DNA of 64,000 nt from NCBI RefSeq assembly GCF_015776785.2, contig NZ_LFMD02000003.1, forward strand, positions 926,823 through 990,822. The letters run 5' to 3'. The notes under the pieces were generated by a model. That model ran no database searches and was not told the DNA's origin. It saw only the letters and a program-made list of their open reading frames with translations. Below, in pieces: positions 9,134 to 20,201 of the stretch (within the stretch, counting starts at the first letter, position 1; the number at the start of each line of letters is the position of its first letter). This DNA is from Kitasatospora sp. SUK 42. Its GTDB lineage: Bacteria > Actinomycetota > Actinomycetes > Streptomycetales > Streptomycetaceae. The translations under genes were made by a program, and so were the position numbers.

Positions 9134-10132
9134 TCAGTACGCGGGCCGGGAGCCGGCCCGGGCGGCCCGGGCGACGGCGACCACCGCGCGCTCCAGGGCG
9201 AAGGCCGGATCGTCCGAGCCACCCTTCACGGCGGCGTCGGCCTGCGCGATCGCGGTCAGCGCGGTGGCCACCGCGTCCCCCGTCCAGCCGCGCATCTGCT
9301 GGCGGACCCGGTCGACCTTCCACGGCGGCATGCCCAGTTCGCGGGCCAGATCGGCCGGACGCATGTTGCGCCCGGTGGTCGCCAGCCGCCCGATGCTGCG
9401 CACGCCGGAGGCCAGCGCGTAGGTGATGCCGGTCGGCGGCTGGCCGACGGCCAGCGCCCAGCGCAGCCGCTCCAGCGCCTCGGCGGCCCTGCCGGTGACC
9501 GCCAGGTCGGCCACCTCGAAGCCGGTGGCCTCGGCCCGGCCGCTGTAGTAGCGGGCCACCACCGTGTCGTCGATCGCGCCCTCGACGTCCGAGGTCAGCT
9601 GACTGCACGCGGCCGCCAGCTCGCGCAGGTCGCTGCCGAGCGCGTCCAGCAGCGCCTGGCAGGCCTCGGGGGTCGCGGAGCGGCCCAGCGTACGGAACTC
9701 GCCCTTGACGAAGGCCAGTCGCTCACTCGCCTTGGTCAGCTTGGCGCAGGCCACCTCGCGCCCGCCGGCCTTGCGCCCGGCGTCCAGCAGGCCCTTGCCC
9801 TTGGCGCCGCCGGCGTGCACCAGCACCATGATCACTTCTTCGGCCGGTGCCTCGATGTACGCCTTGACCTCCTTCACCGAATCGGCGGAGAGGTCCTGGG
9901 CGGCCCGGACCACGATCACCTTGCGCTCGGCGAACAGCGAGGGCGTGGTCAACTCGGCCAGACTGCCGGGCTGCAGCCCGCCGGGCGGCAGGTCCCGCAC
10001 GTCGGTGTCCGGGTCCGCCGCCTTCGCGGCGGCCACCACCTGGGCGACCGCACGGTCCAGCAGCAGCTCCTCCTGGCCGACCGCGAGGGTCAGCGGGGCG
10101 AGCAGGTCGTCGGGTGCACTCTTCCTGGCCAT
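9134..10132 (-). CDS. holA: DNA polymerase III delta subunit (clamp loader wrench)
   Basis: A 332-residue clamp-loader delta subunit. It has the AAA+-like N-terminal fold (PLTLAVGQEELLLDRAV), the segment SLFAERKVIVVRAAQDL, a helical middle with LDALGSDLRELAAACSQLTSD near residues 165-185, and the C-terminal collar domain. In the replisome it opens the beta clamp so that it can be loaded on primed DNA. Adjacent to the competence genes, as in related genomes. Start ATG 10132. Confidence 0.95.
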   Translation of the reverse strand: MARKSAPDDLLAPLTLAVGQEELLLDRAVAQVVAAAKAADPDTDVRDLPPGGLQPGSLAELTTPSLFAERKVIVVRAAQDLSADSVKEVKAYIEAPAEEVIMVLVHAGGAKGKGLLDAGRKAGGREVACAKLTKASERLAFVKGEFRTLGRSATPEACQALLDALGSDLRELAAACSQLTSDVEGAIDDTVVARYYSGRAEATGFEVADLAVTGRAAEALERLRWALAVGQPPTGITYALASGVRSIGRLATTGRNMRPADLARELGMPPWKVDRVRQQMRGWTGDAVATALTAIAQADAAVKGGSDDPAFALERAVVAVARAARAGSRPAY

Positions 10133-10227
10133 CGCCTACCAGCATCCCACGGGCCGCAGACACTCCCGCCCCACCCGCCGGACACCCGGGCCGACCAGGC
10201 ACCCGGCCCCACCTGGAGAATGGTCCG

Positions 10228-10521
10228 GTGACCGAGAACCACTCCCCCGAGCTCCCGGACGTCGACGACCCGTTCGCCCGGCAGCTGCTGGTCCTGCCCG
10301 ACCGCGACGCCGCCGAAGAAGCCGCCGAGGAGCTCGGCGCGAGCCACCCCGACCTCGGCGAGCCCGAGATCGTCCGCGACGCCCTGGCCGGCGAGGACGA
10401 CGCCGAGGACGCCCAGTGGCTCGTCGTCCTCGACCCGCCGCCCACCGGCTGGACCCCGGCCCTCCTCCACGCCCTCGACGCCCTCGCCACCACCCACGAG
10501 GGCTGGCGCGAGGAGGCCTGA
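10228..10521 (+). CDS. Small acidic protein of unknown function
   Basis: A 97-residue acidic protein, divergent from holA. GTG 10228 is chosen because GGAG sits 9 bases upstream; the frame is open further upstream but that part is only intergenic sequence. The core, LLVLPDRDAAEEAAEEL followed by a strand WLVVLDPPPTG and a helix ALLHALDALA, looks like a small alpha/beta domain. It is loosely reminiscent of RraB-type regulators of RNase E, but the resemblance is too weak to name it. No membrane segment or signal peptide. Confidence 0.65.
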   Translation: MTENHSPELPDVDDPFARQLLVLPDRDAAEEAAEELGASHPDLGEPEIVRDALAGEDDAEDAQWLVVLDPPPTGWTPALLHALDALATTHEGWREEA

Positions 10522-10714
10522 CCTGCCGGAGTGCGTTCTGCGGGGCGCGGCGGGCCCACCCGTCCGGCGCCGCTGCGCGGCTCATCGCGCGGAGAACGCC
10601 GACTGGGCTCCCGGGGCTCGTCCGGCGCCGAGGCCACGGGCTCGGCACCGGGGATCGCGCTCAGGTGGTCTGCCGCACGGGGCCGTCGCTCTCCCCTTCT
10701 CCCCTGCGCTTCGC

Positions 10715-10773
10715 TTCTTCTGCGGCTCTCTTCTTCTGCGGCTCTCTTCTTCTGCGGCTCTCTTCTTCTGCGG
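10715..10773. repeat. 16-bp tandem repeat, nearly four copies
   Basis: The unit TTCTTCTGCGGCTCTC is repeated at 10715, 10731, 10747 and 10763 (the last copy is incomplete and runs into the following hairpin). The array is pyrimidine-rich on the plus strand and lies in the 382-base gap between two convergent genes. Not coding as far as I can tell. Confidence 0.9.
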
Positions 10774-10803
10774 CGTGCTCCGGGCAGGCCCGGAGCACGC
10801 CGC
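10770..10803. terminator. Perfect 16-bp stem hairpin in the convergent gap
   Basis: GCGGCGTGCTCCGGGC, a two-base AG loop, then GCCCGGAGCACGCCGC, followed on the plus strand by AAAAACG. Too GC-rich and symmetric to be chance; it probably stops transcripts arriving from both sides. Confidence 0.8.
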
Positions 10804-10826
10804 AAAAACGTTTCTTCTGGGCTTGC

Positions 10827-10902
10827 GCCCGCACCTCTCCTCCTCCCACCACCCCTACCCCTTACCCTTCCCCACTTCGTGGTTGGGAGGAGGAGAGCGG
10901 GC
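10827..10902 (-). terminator. Large hairpin directly after comEC, with a G-quadruplex motif in its loop
   Basis: Arms GCCCGC...CTCTCCTCCTCCCA and TGGGAGGAGGAGAG...GCGGGC pair around a loop that, on the minus (transcribed) strand, holds four G-runs at 10852-10873 with loops of 2-3 bases. It starts one base beyond the comEC stop, so it should form in the comEC mRNA tail. Confidence 0.6.
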
Positions 10903-10903
10903 A

Positions 10904-13567
10904 TCACGCGGGTGGGGCCCGCGGTGTGCCGGGGGTCCGGCCAGGGCTGGCGTGGGGCGTCGAGTGCTTGGGGCTGTGGGCACGCGAGCGGTGAGTGCCG
11001 TGGGTGGGGTGCGGGTTGACGGCCACGCCCAGGGTGGCAGGAGAGTCGCCGGTCACGGCGATGTCGCCCGCACGGTCGGTACGCAGGACGGTGGCACCGA
11101 GGCCGCGCAGACGGTCGACCGTCTTCATGGACGGATGCCCGTACGGGTTGTCCTCACCGCAGGAGATCAGCGCGAGCCGGGGCCGCAGGGCGCCGGTCAG
11201 GTCCCAGTCCTGGTGAGCCGATCCGTGGTGCGCCACCTTCAGGACGTCGACCCGGCCCAGGTGGCCCAACAGGGCCGACTGTGCGGGCGGTTCAAGGTCT
11301 CCCAGCAGTGCCATCTTCATTCCTCCTGTCAGTGAAACCAGCAGTGCAACGCTCGCGTTGTTCGCGCCGGGCGCCTCGACGGATGTCCCAGAGGCCGGCC
11401 ACAGCACCTCCCAGGTCAACCCCGGTCCGGCCGAGCGCCGTTCACCACGGCCCGCCCGCAGCAGCGGCGCACCCGCCCCCGCCGTCCAGGCGGCCACCCG
11501 GGCCGCCTCGCCCGGTGGGTCGTCCAGGGTCGTGCCCTCGACCGCACCCACCCGGCGGCCCCGCAACACCCCTGGCACGCCCTCGACATGGTCGGCGTGG
11601 AAGTGCGTCAGCACGAGGAGCGGCACCGTCGTGATGCCGAGCTCGCGCAGGCACCGGTCGGCAGCGTTCGGATCCGGCCCGGCATCGATCACCACCGCGC
11701 TGTCCGGCGCACCCGCCGCGAGGGCCAGCATGTCCCCCTGCCCGACGTCGCACATCACCAGCCGCCACCCCGGCGGTGGCCAGCCGGTGGCGATCCGGGT
11801 GAGCTGCGGCGGGCGCAGCAGTACGGCGAGCAGCACCACCAGCAGCGCACCCGTCACCGCCATCCGGGCCCAGCGCCGGCGGACCGGCACCCGCCCTCCG
11901 GGCTCCGGTCGCCGGGGCAGCAGGAGGGGTGCGGTCCAGCAGGCGGCCAGAACGACCAGCGCGACCGTCGCCGTCCCGAACCAGCCTCCCGGCCAGGACA
12001 GTTGGCCGCCCGGCAGCTCCGCTCCGCGTCGCGCAACGAAGGCGAGCCAGCTGGCCGGCACCCCGGCGGGCTCCGCCAGCAGGCGGGCCGGGCCCGGGAG
12101 GAACGGCTGCAGGATCAGCACCCCGAAGCCGAGCAGCGTCGCCGGGGCCACCGCCAGCTCGGCCAGCAGGTTGCACGGGATCGCAACCAGGCTGATGTGC
12201 CCGGACAGCACCACCGTCACCGGCGAGCACAGCGCCTGCGCCGCAGCCGCAGCCGCGAGCGCGCCCGCCAGGTGGTGCGGCCAGCGCCGGGCCCTCAGGG
12301 ACTCCGCCCAGTGCGGTCCGAGGATCAGCAGCCCGGCCGTGGCGAGCACCGAGAGCAGGAAGCCGAAGGACTGAGCAAGAAAGGGGTCCAGCAGGACGAG
12401 GACCAGCACGGCTCCGGCGAGGGCGGGCACGGCCTGGCGGGGACGGCCGGTGGCCAGGGCCAGCATTCCGATCAACCCCGTCCCCGCGGCCCGCAGCACG
12501 CTGGGCTCGGGCCGGCAGACGGTGACGAAGGCCAGCGTCAGCGCCGTGCCGAGCAGGGCGCTGGTGCGCAGTGACAGCCCCAGCAACGCGGCCAGACCGC
12601 GCCGTTCCGGGGTACCTGCCTGCCCGGGCGCGCCCAGCAGCACGCCGAGGACGATCGCCAGGTTGGCCCCGCTGACCGCCACCAGGTGCACCAGGTCGGT
12701 GGCCCGGAAGTCGTCCACCAGGTCGTCGGACAGCCGCGAGGTGTCTCCGACGACCAGCCCGGGGAGCAGCCCGCGGGCGTCCGACGGGAGCCCCTCGCTG
12801 GCCGTGCGCAGGCCCTCGCGCAGCCGCCCCGCGATCCGCTGCGGCAGGCTCGGCGGCTCGACCTGCCGGGGCGGGCCGTGGACGGCCAGCAGTGCCGCGG
12901 ACTCGGTGTCGTACCCCTCTCCCGCCGGTCGCACCTCGGCCTCCACGGCCAGCCGTTCGGACGGGAGCCGCCGCAGCCAGGGCTCGCTCTCCGGCCCGCG
13001 GACCATGACGGTCACGGGAGTGTGCGTCCTGGTGGCGTGCCCGTCCGGGAGGAGGGTGACCCGGTCGGCCACCGCCTTCACGGTGAGGAGGGTCTGCCCG
13101 CCGGTGGTACCGCCCCGGGAGGCGTGCACCTTCGGATCTCCGGCGACGGTCAGTTCGACCTCCACCACCGGGGCGGGCGTGCCCGGGGCCCGCGGCGGGG
13201 CGTGCTCGGCCGCCCGGGCGAGCTCCCGCAGCGGCCCCCGGTGCAGGTCGGCGGTGTGCAGCGGGGTCGCGATCGCGGCCGCCGCTCCGGTGAGCAGCAC
13301 GGCGGCCAGCGCCACTGCGGCCCCTCGTCGGTGAGGGACGCCACGCCGGAGCAGCAGGCCGGGTCGGGGCGGGAACCCGGGCCTGATGAGCAGGAGGACG
13401 GCCGCGAGCACGGCCACCCCCGCGAGCGGGAGGACGAGGGCCTCGGATCCCGGTTCCAGGGGCAGGAGCACCGCCGTGACCACCCAGGCCGAGGCGGCGG
13501 GCAGCAGCAGTCGGAAGTCGGCGCTCGGCGAACCGGTGCGCGGGAGCGGTGCGGTGGTGGCGGACAT
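10904..13567 (-). CDS. comEC: ComEC/Rec2 family DNA-uptake channel protein
   Basis: An 887-residue ComEC. The N-terminal membrane helices and an extracytoplasmic OB-like region come first. The Competence domain follows, with VAVSGANLAIVLG near residues 295-307 and many helices. The C-terminal metallo-beta-lactamase-like domain has the metal motif THFHADH near 651-657. ComEC is the inner-membrane pore for single-stranded DNA in competent bacteria. Streptomyces are not classically competent, so the role here is open. GGAGGTGA lies 5 bases before ATG 13567. It follows comEA by 43 bases on the same strand and is almost certainly co-transcribed. The last 35 residues are a His/Pro/Arg-rich tail with no known function. 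Confidence 0.94.
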   Translation of the reverse strand: MSATTAPLPRTGSPSADFRLLLPAASAWVVTAVLLPLEPGSEALVLPLAGVAVLAAVLLLIRPGFPPRPGLLLRRGVPHRRGAAVALAAVLLTGAAAAIATPLHTADLHRGPLRELARAAEHAPPRAPGTPAPVVEVELTVAGDPKVHASRGGTTGGQTLLTVKAVADRVTLLPDGHATRTHTPVTVMVRGPESEPWLRRLPSERLAVEAEVRPAGEGYDTESAALLAVHGPPRQVEPPSLPQRIAGRLREGLRTASEGLPSDARGLLPGLVVGDTSRLSDDLVDDFRATDLVHLVAVSGANLAIVLGVLLGAPGQAGTPERRGLAALLGLSLRTSALLGTALTLAFVTVCRPEPSVLRAAGTGLIGMLALATGRPRQAVPALAGAVLVLVLLDPFLAQSFGFLLSVLATAGLLILGPHWAESLRARRWPHHLAGALAAAAAAQALCSPVTVVLSGHISLVAIPCNLLAELAVAPATLLGFGVLILQPFLPGPARLLAEPAGVPASWLAFVARRGAELPGGQLSWPGGWFGTATVALVVLAACWTAPLLLPRRPEPGGRVPVRRRWARMAVTGALLVVLLAVLLRPPQLTRIATGWPPPGWRLVMCDVGQGDMLALAAGAPDSAVVIDAGPDPNAADRCLRELGITTVPLLVLTHFHADHVEGVPGVLRGRRVGAVEGTTLDDPPGEAARVAAWTAGAGAPLLRAGRGERRSAGPGLTWEVLWPASGTSVEAPGANNASVALLVSLTGGMKMALLGDLEPPAQSALLGHLGRVDVLKVAHHGSAHQDWDLTGALRPRLALISCGEDNPYGHPSMKTVDRLRGLGATVLRTDRAGDIAVTGDSPATLGVAVNPHPTHGTHRSRAHSPKHSTPHASPGRTPGTPRAPPA

Positions 13568-13610
13568 GGCGTCACCTCCCTTCAGGAGCGGTAGGAGGGG
13601 GGAAGGAATG

Positions 13611-14591
<981 letters not shown>

Positions 14592-14642
14592 GGCGAGGAC
14601 GCTAGGAGTCCTCCGGCGAGCGCGCAGAAACTACCCGAGCCC

Positions 14643-14691
14643 TGTGGATAACCCGGGGGCTGTGGACAAAAAGTGTCACTCACACGAGTGA
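14643..14691 (-). promoter_or_regulatory. Two DnaA-box sequences and a palindrome upstream of comEA
   Basis: On the minus strand TTGTCCACA (14661-14669) and TTATCCACA (14643-14651) are 18 bp apart; both are perfect DnaA boxes, the first being the actinobacterial form. Beside them lies the inverted repeat TCACTC-ACAC-GAGTGA (14676-14691). All sit 50-100 bp before the comEA start. Confidence 0.55.
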
Positions 14692-14782
14692 GTAGCCATC
14701 ACCACAGTTGACCCACCCGTCCCCCTGCACCCCGCAAACCCGCGACCCGCCCCGACCCGCCCCAGCCCCCGTACGAACCGCC

Positions 14783-15637
14783 TCACCCCGGCACGACCGG
14801 AGCGACCACCACCGCGAGCAGCCCCGGCCCGACGTGCGCGCCGATCACCGCCCCCACCTCCCCCACGTACAGCTCCCGCAGCCCCGGCACCCGCGCCCGC
14901 AGCCGCTCCGCGAGCGGCTCGGCCCGTTCCCCGGCCGCCAGGTGGTGGACGGTGATGTCCACCTCGCCCTCCCCCGACCGCTCGACCGCGATCTCCTCCA
15001 GACGCGCGATGGCCCGCGAGGCCGTCCGCACCTTCTCCAGCGGTTCGATCCGCCCCCCGTCCAGGTGCAGCAGCGGCTTGACCGCCAGTGCCGACCCGAG
15101 CAGTGCCTGCGCCGCCCCGATCCGCCCGCCCCGGCGCAGGTGCTCCAGAGTGTCCACGTAGAAGAATCCGCTGGTCACGGCCGCACGCCGGCTCGCCGCC
15201 TCGGCCGCCTCCCCCAGTCCCCGCCCGGCCGCGATCGCCTCGGCCGCCGCCAGCACCCCGTAGCCGAGGGCCATCCCGACCAGCCGGCTGTCCACCACCC
15301 GCACCGGTACGGGAGCCTCCGCGGCCGCCAGCCGGGCGGCCTCGACGGTGCCGGACAGCTCGCCGGAGATGTGCACCGAGACGATCCCCTCCGCCCCGGC
15401 CTCGGCGGCCGCCCGGTAGGCGGCGGCGAAGGTCTCCGGATTGGGCCGGGAGGTGGTCACCCGCTGTTTGCCGTGCAGCGCCTCGGCGACGTCCTTCGGG
15501 GAGATCTCGACGCCCTCGCTCAGGACCGAGTCACCGACCGCGACGCTCAGCGGGACCACCGTGATCCCGTGCCGGTCGAGGGCCTCCTGCGGCAGATAGG
15601 CCGTGGAATCGGTGACAAGTGCGAGGTCGGAGGGCAT
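14783..15637 (-). CDS. DegV family fatty-acid-binding protein
   Basis: A 284-residue DegV/EDD-fold protein. The opening LALVTDSTAYLP and the first-domain motif RVTTSRPNPETF are family hallmarks. The segment VSVHISGELSGT also belongs to the lipid-binding cleft. Members present fatty acids to the FakA-type kinase or bind lipids in an unknown context; no kinase gene is nearby. ATG 15637 is chosen because the conserved strand begins four residues later; the frame is open to 15691 but upstream sequence shows no conservation. It is the gene upstream of comEA on the same strand, with 191 bases between. Confidence 0.93.
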   Translation of the reverse strand: MPSDLALVTDSTAYLPQEALDRHGITVVPLSVAVGDSVLSEGVEISPKDVAEALHGKQRVTTSRPNPETFAAAYRAAAEAGAEGIVSVHISGELSGTVEAARLAAAEAPVPVRVVDSRLVGMALGYGVLAAAEAIAAGRGLGEAAEAASRRAAVTSGFFYVDTLEHLRRGGRIGAAQALLGSALAVKPLLHLDGGRIEPLEKVRTASRAIARLEEIAVERSGEGEVDITVHHLAAGERAEPLAERLRARVPGLRELYVGEVGAVIGAHVGPGLLAVVVAPVVPG

Positions 15638-15719
15638 GAGCCGGAGGTTACTCCCCGTTCGTCCGGGAGGACAGCGTCCGTCCCCGGGCACCCGCGGGAC
15701 ACCCGAGCCGGAGTGGGAC

Positions 15720-16526
15720 TCAGCCTGCCGAAGGCCCCACCGAGGGCCCTGCGGAGGGTGCCGTCGAAGGCCCCGCGGCCGGCTTCCGCAGCCGCTGCGT
15801 CAGCTTCGCCACCAGCGGATCGGCCAGCCCGAGCAGTTCCTCCGCGCTCGGCCGCCCCTTGCCATCCGTCAGTCCCGCCCGGGCCGCGCCCGGCGCCTTG
15901 CCCGCGCCGGAGGACGCACCCGAAGAGGCGGCACCCGCACCCGGGGCACCCGGAGCAGTGGCAGAGGCGTCCGAAGAGTCCCAGTGCCGCAGCGCCCCCG
16001 CCTCGCTCTCGCACTCCTGGCTCAGCCGGCTCAGCTCGTCCTCCGCGAACCGGTGCATCCGGTCCTGCGCCGCCCACCGCATGGTCTCCGCCGAGTGGAC
16101 GATCCGCTCCGACCGTTCCCGCAGCTCCGGCAGCTTGGCCGCGATCCGCGCGGTGTCCGGCTCGCGTTCGAGCATCCGCAGTTCGCCGTCCAGCTCCGCC
16201 GCGTGGGCGTCCAGCCGGGTGAGCAGCGCGAGGGCCTCGCCGAGCTGGCCGTCCTGCGACAGGCCGCCTTCCAGCACCTGCCGGGTGCCGTCCAGCGAGG
16301 TCCGGAGCTTGAGCCGGACGGCGGCGATCTGCGCGGGCGGGCCGACCTTGGTGTACGTCTTCGCCTTGAGGGTGGCGGTCTCGACGGCGCGCCGGGCGTT
16401 GGCCTCGTGCTTCTCGACCTTCGCGGCGACGGCCTTGGCGGCCTTGACCGTGCCGACCACGGCCAGTGTGAGTACCGCGATCCCGAAGAGCAGGATCAGG
16501 CCGACCACCACGCCGAACACGTCCAT
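15720..16526 (-). CDS. Membrane-anchored coiled-coil protein, unknown function
   Basis: A 268-residue protein starting at ATG 16526, which has GAAGGTGG at good spacing. Residues 1-25 (MDVFGVVVGLILLFGIAVLTL) form one membrane helix. The rest is a charged, Ala/Leu/Glu-rich helical domain, probably coiled coil, from about residue 30 to 170, followed by an Ala/Gly/Ser/Pro-rich tail with repeated GPS-like units. It has the general build of conserved streptomycete proteins encoded near leuS, but I cannot assign a function. The C-terminal low-complexity part may vary between strains. Confidence 0.75.
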   Translation of the reverse strand: MDVFGVVVGLILLFGIAVLTLAVVGTVKAAKAVAAKVEKHEANARRAVETATLKAKTYTKVGPPAQIAAVRLKLRTSLDGTRQVLEGGLSQDGQLGEALALLTRLDAHAAELDGELRMLEREPDTARIAAKLPELRERSERIVHSAETMRWAAQDRMHRFAEDELSRLSQECESEAGALRHWDSSDASATAPGAPGAGAASSGASSGAGKAPGAARAGLTDGKGRPSAEELLGLADPLVAKLTQRLRKPAAGPSTAPSAGPSVGPSAG

Positions 16527-16871
16527 CGCGAGCCACCTTCCGCCGCCGTTTCGGCCCCCACCGGGCCCAACGCGGGCCGTATCGCCGTGAGTTCCACTTG
16601 CCGCGATTTCCACAGTAGCCGCCGCACCCGGCCCCGGGGCGGTCGGAACGGGCCGGGCGGTCGGAGATCAGGGACAGATCCGGGATCTCCCGGAGGGCCC
16701 ACGACGGGCCGGAAGCCGAATCGGTAGGGCCCGGCAGCCGAACCGGAAGGACCCGGAACCCAGACCGGAAAGCCCGCAAGCCGGACCGAAGGAGCACCGA
16801 AAGAGCCCGCCGAAAGACACGCGAAGCCGCAACAGCAGGCAGAGGACGCCACAGAAACCGCGGAAACAAAC
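16527..16871. other. Intergenic stretch with degenerate purine-rich repeats
   Basis: About 345 bases without a convincing gene. The plus strand is A/G-rich with loosely repeated CCGGAA, CCGAA and GCCGAACCGGAA-like words, strongly strand-skewed. Frames here give only low-complexity, Phe/Arg/Gly-rich or Cys-rich translations without start signals. It presumably contains the promoter of the coiled-coil gene, which I could not place with confidence. Confidence 0.5.
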
Positions 16872-16901
16872 CGGGCGGGCGCCCCGAAGGACACCCGCCC
16901 G
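16872..16901 (-). terminator. Terminator of leuS
   Basis: CGGGCGGG / CCCGCCCG arms with a 14-base loop lie 25 bases beyond the leuS stop and are followed on the minus strand by the T-rich GTTTGTTT. Confidence 0.7.
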
Positions 16902-16926
16902 ATCACATCCGGTCAAACCCGGAGCC

Positions 16927-19836
<2,910 letters not shown>

Positions 19837-19920
19837 CGTCCTTCAAGCTCCATCGATGTCAGTTGGCGAACCGCGCGACGCGGCCGGCCCGTGGACCCGT
19901 CCCATGACGGGGGCGGGGGC

Positions 19921-19951
19921 GGAAAACAAAAAATCCCCTCGCAGGAGGGGA
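19921..19951 (-). terminator. Attenuator (intrinsic terminator) in the leuS leader
   Basis: On the minus strand TCCCCTC-CTGC-GAGGGGA is followed immediately by TTTTTTGTTTT, a textbook factor-independent terminator and one of the few with a real U-tract in this window. It stands 46 bases after the leader-peptide stop and about 85 bases before the leuS start, so it must be bypassed for leuS to be expressed. Confidence 0.85.
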
Positions 19952-19996
19952 CGCCACGCCGACTCCGGCACCGCCCGAGGGCGCGGCCGGTCCTGG

Positions 19997-20035
19997 TCAG
20001 CGCGGCCGGCTAAGGAGCAGGCGCACGGTTCGCAT
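19997..20035 (-). CDS. leuS leader peptide (MRTVRLLLSRPR), leucine-sensing
   Basis: A 12-residue reading frame with three consecutive leucine codons (CTG, CTC, CTT). CTT is very rare in organisms of this GC content, which would make ribosomes especially sensitive to charged tRNA-Leu shortage. It precedes an intrinsic terminator before leuS. A -10-like TACCCT ends six bases before the ATG, so the transcript probably starts at or next to the start codon (leaderless), a common mode in actinobacteria. There is no T-box sequence. Inference: ribosome stalling at the Leu codons prevents terminator formation and raises leuS expression. Confidence 0.75.
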   Translation of the reverse strand: MRTVRLLLSRPR

Positions 20036-20041
20036 GGGCTC

Positions 20042-20047
20042 AGGGTA
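20042..20047 (-). promoter_or_regulatory. Putative -10 box of the leuS leader transcript
   Basis: TACCCT on the minus strand, six bases before the leader-peptide ATG. The -35 region is not convincing, so this is proposed mainly from its spacing to the leaderless start. Confidence 0.4.
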
Positions 20048-20201
20048 CCGCAAGCAGGTCAGCGCGTTCCCGGGGATACCGGCGCGACCCCGGCGGCCCG
20101 GCGCGCCTCCCGAAACCGGCCCAACGCACCCGGCGGACCTCCCGAGAACAGCCCAACGCCCCGGGAACCCCCGGAAGCGCCCCGCCCCCGCCCGGGAAAC
20201 C

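Noticed and set aside
10715..10773. CRISPR-like array
   Set aside because: Repeats are 16 bp and directly abutting with no spacers, so it is a simple tandem repeat.
16668..16916. Possible short coding frames in the gap between leuS and the coiled-coil gene
   Set aside because: Translations are Cys/Gly/Arg-rich or repetitive, follow the degenerate DNA repeats, and have no ribosome site.
19921..20047. T-box riboswitch for leuS
   Set aside because: No T-box core sequence, no specifier loop structure; a leader peptide with Leu codons explains the terminator better.
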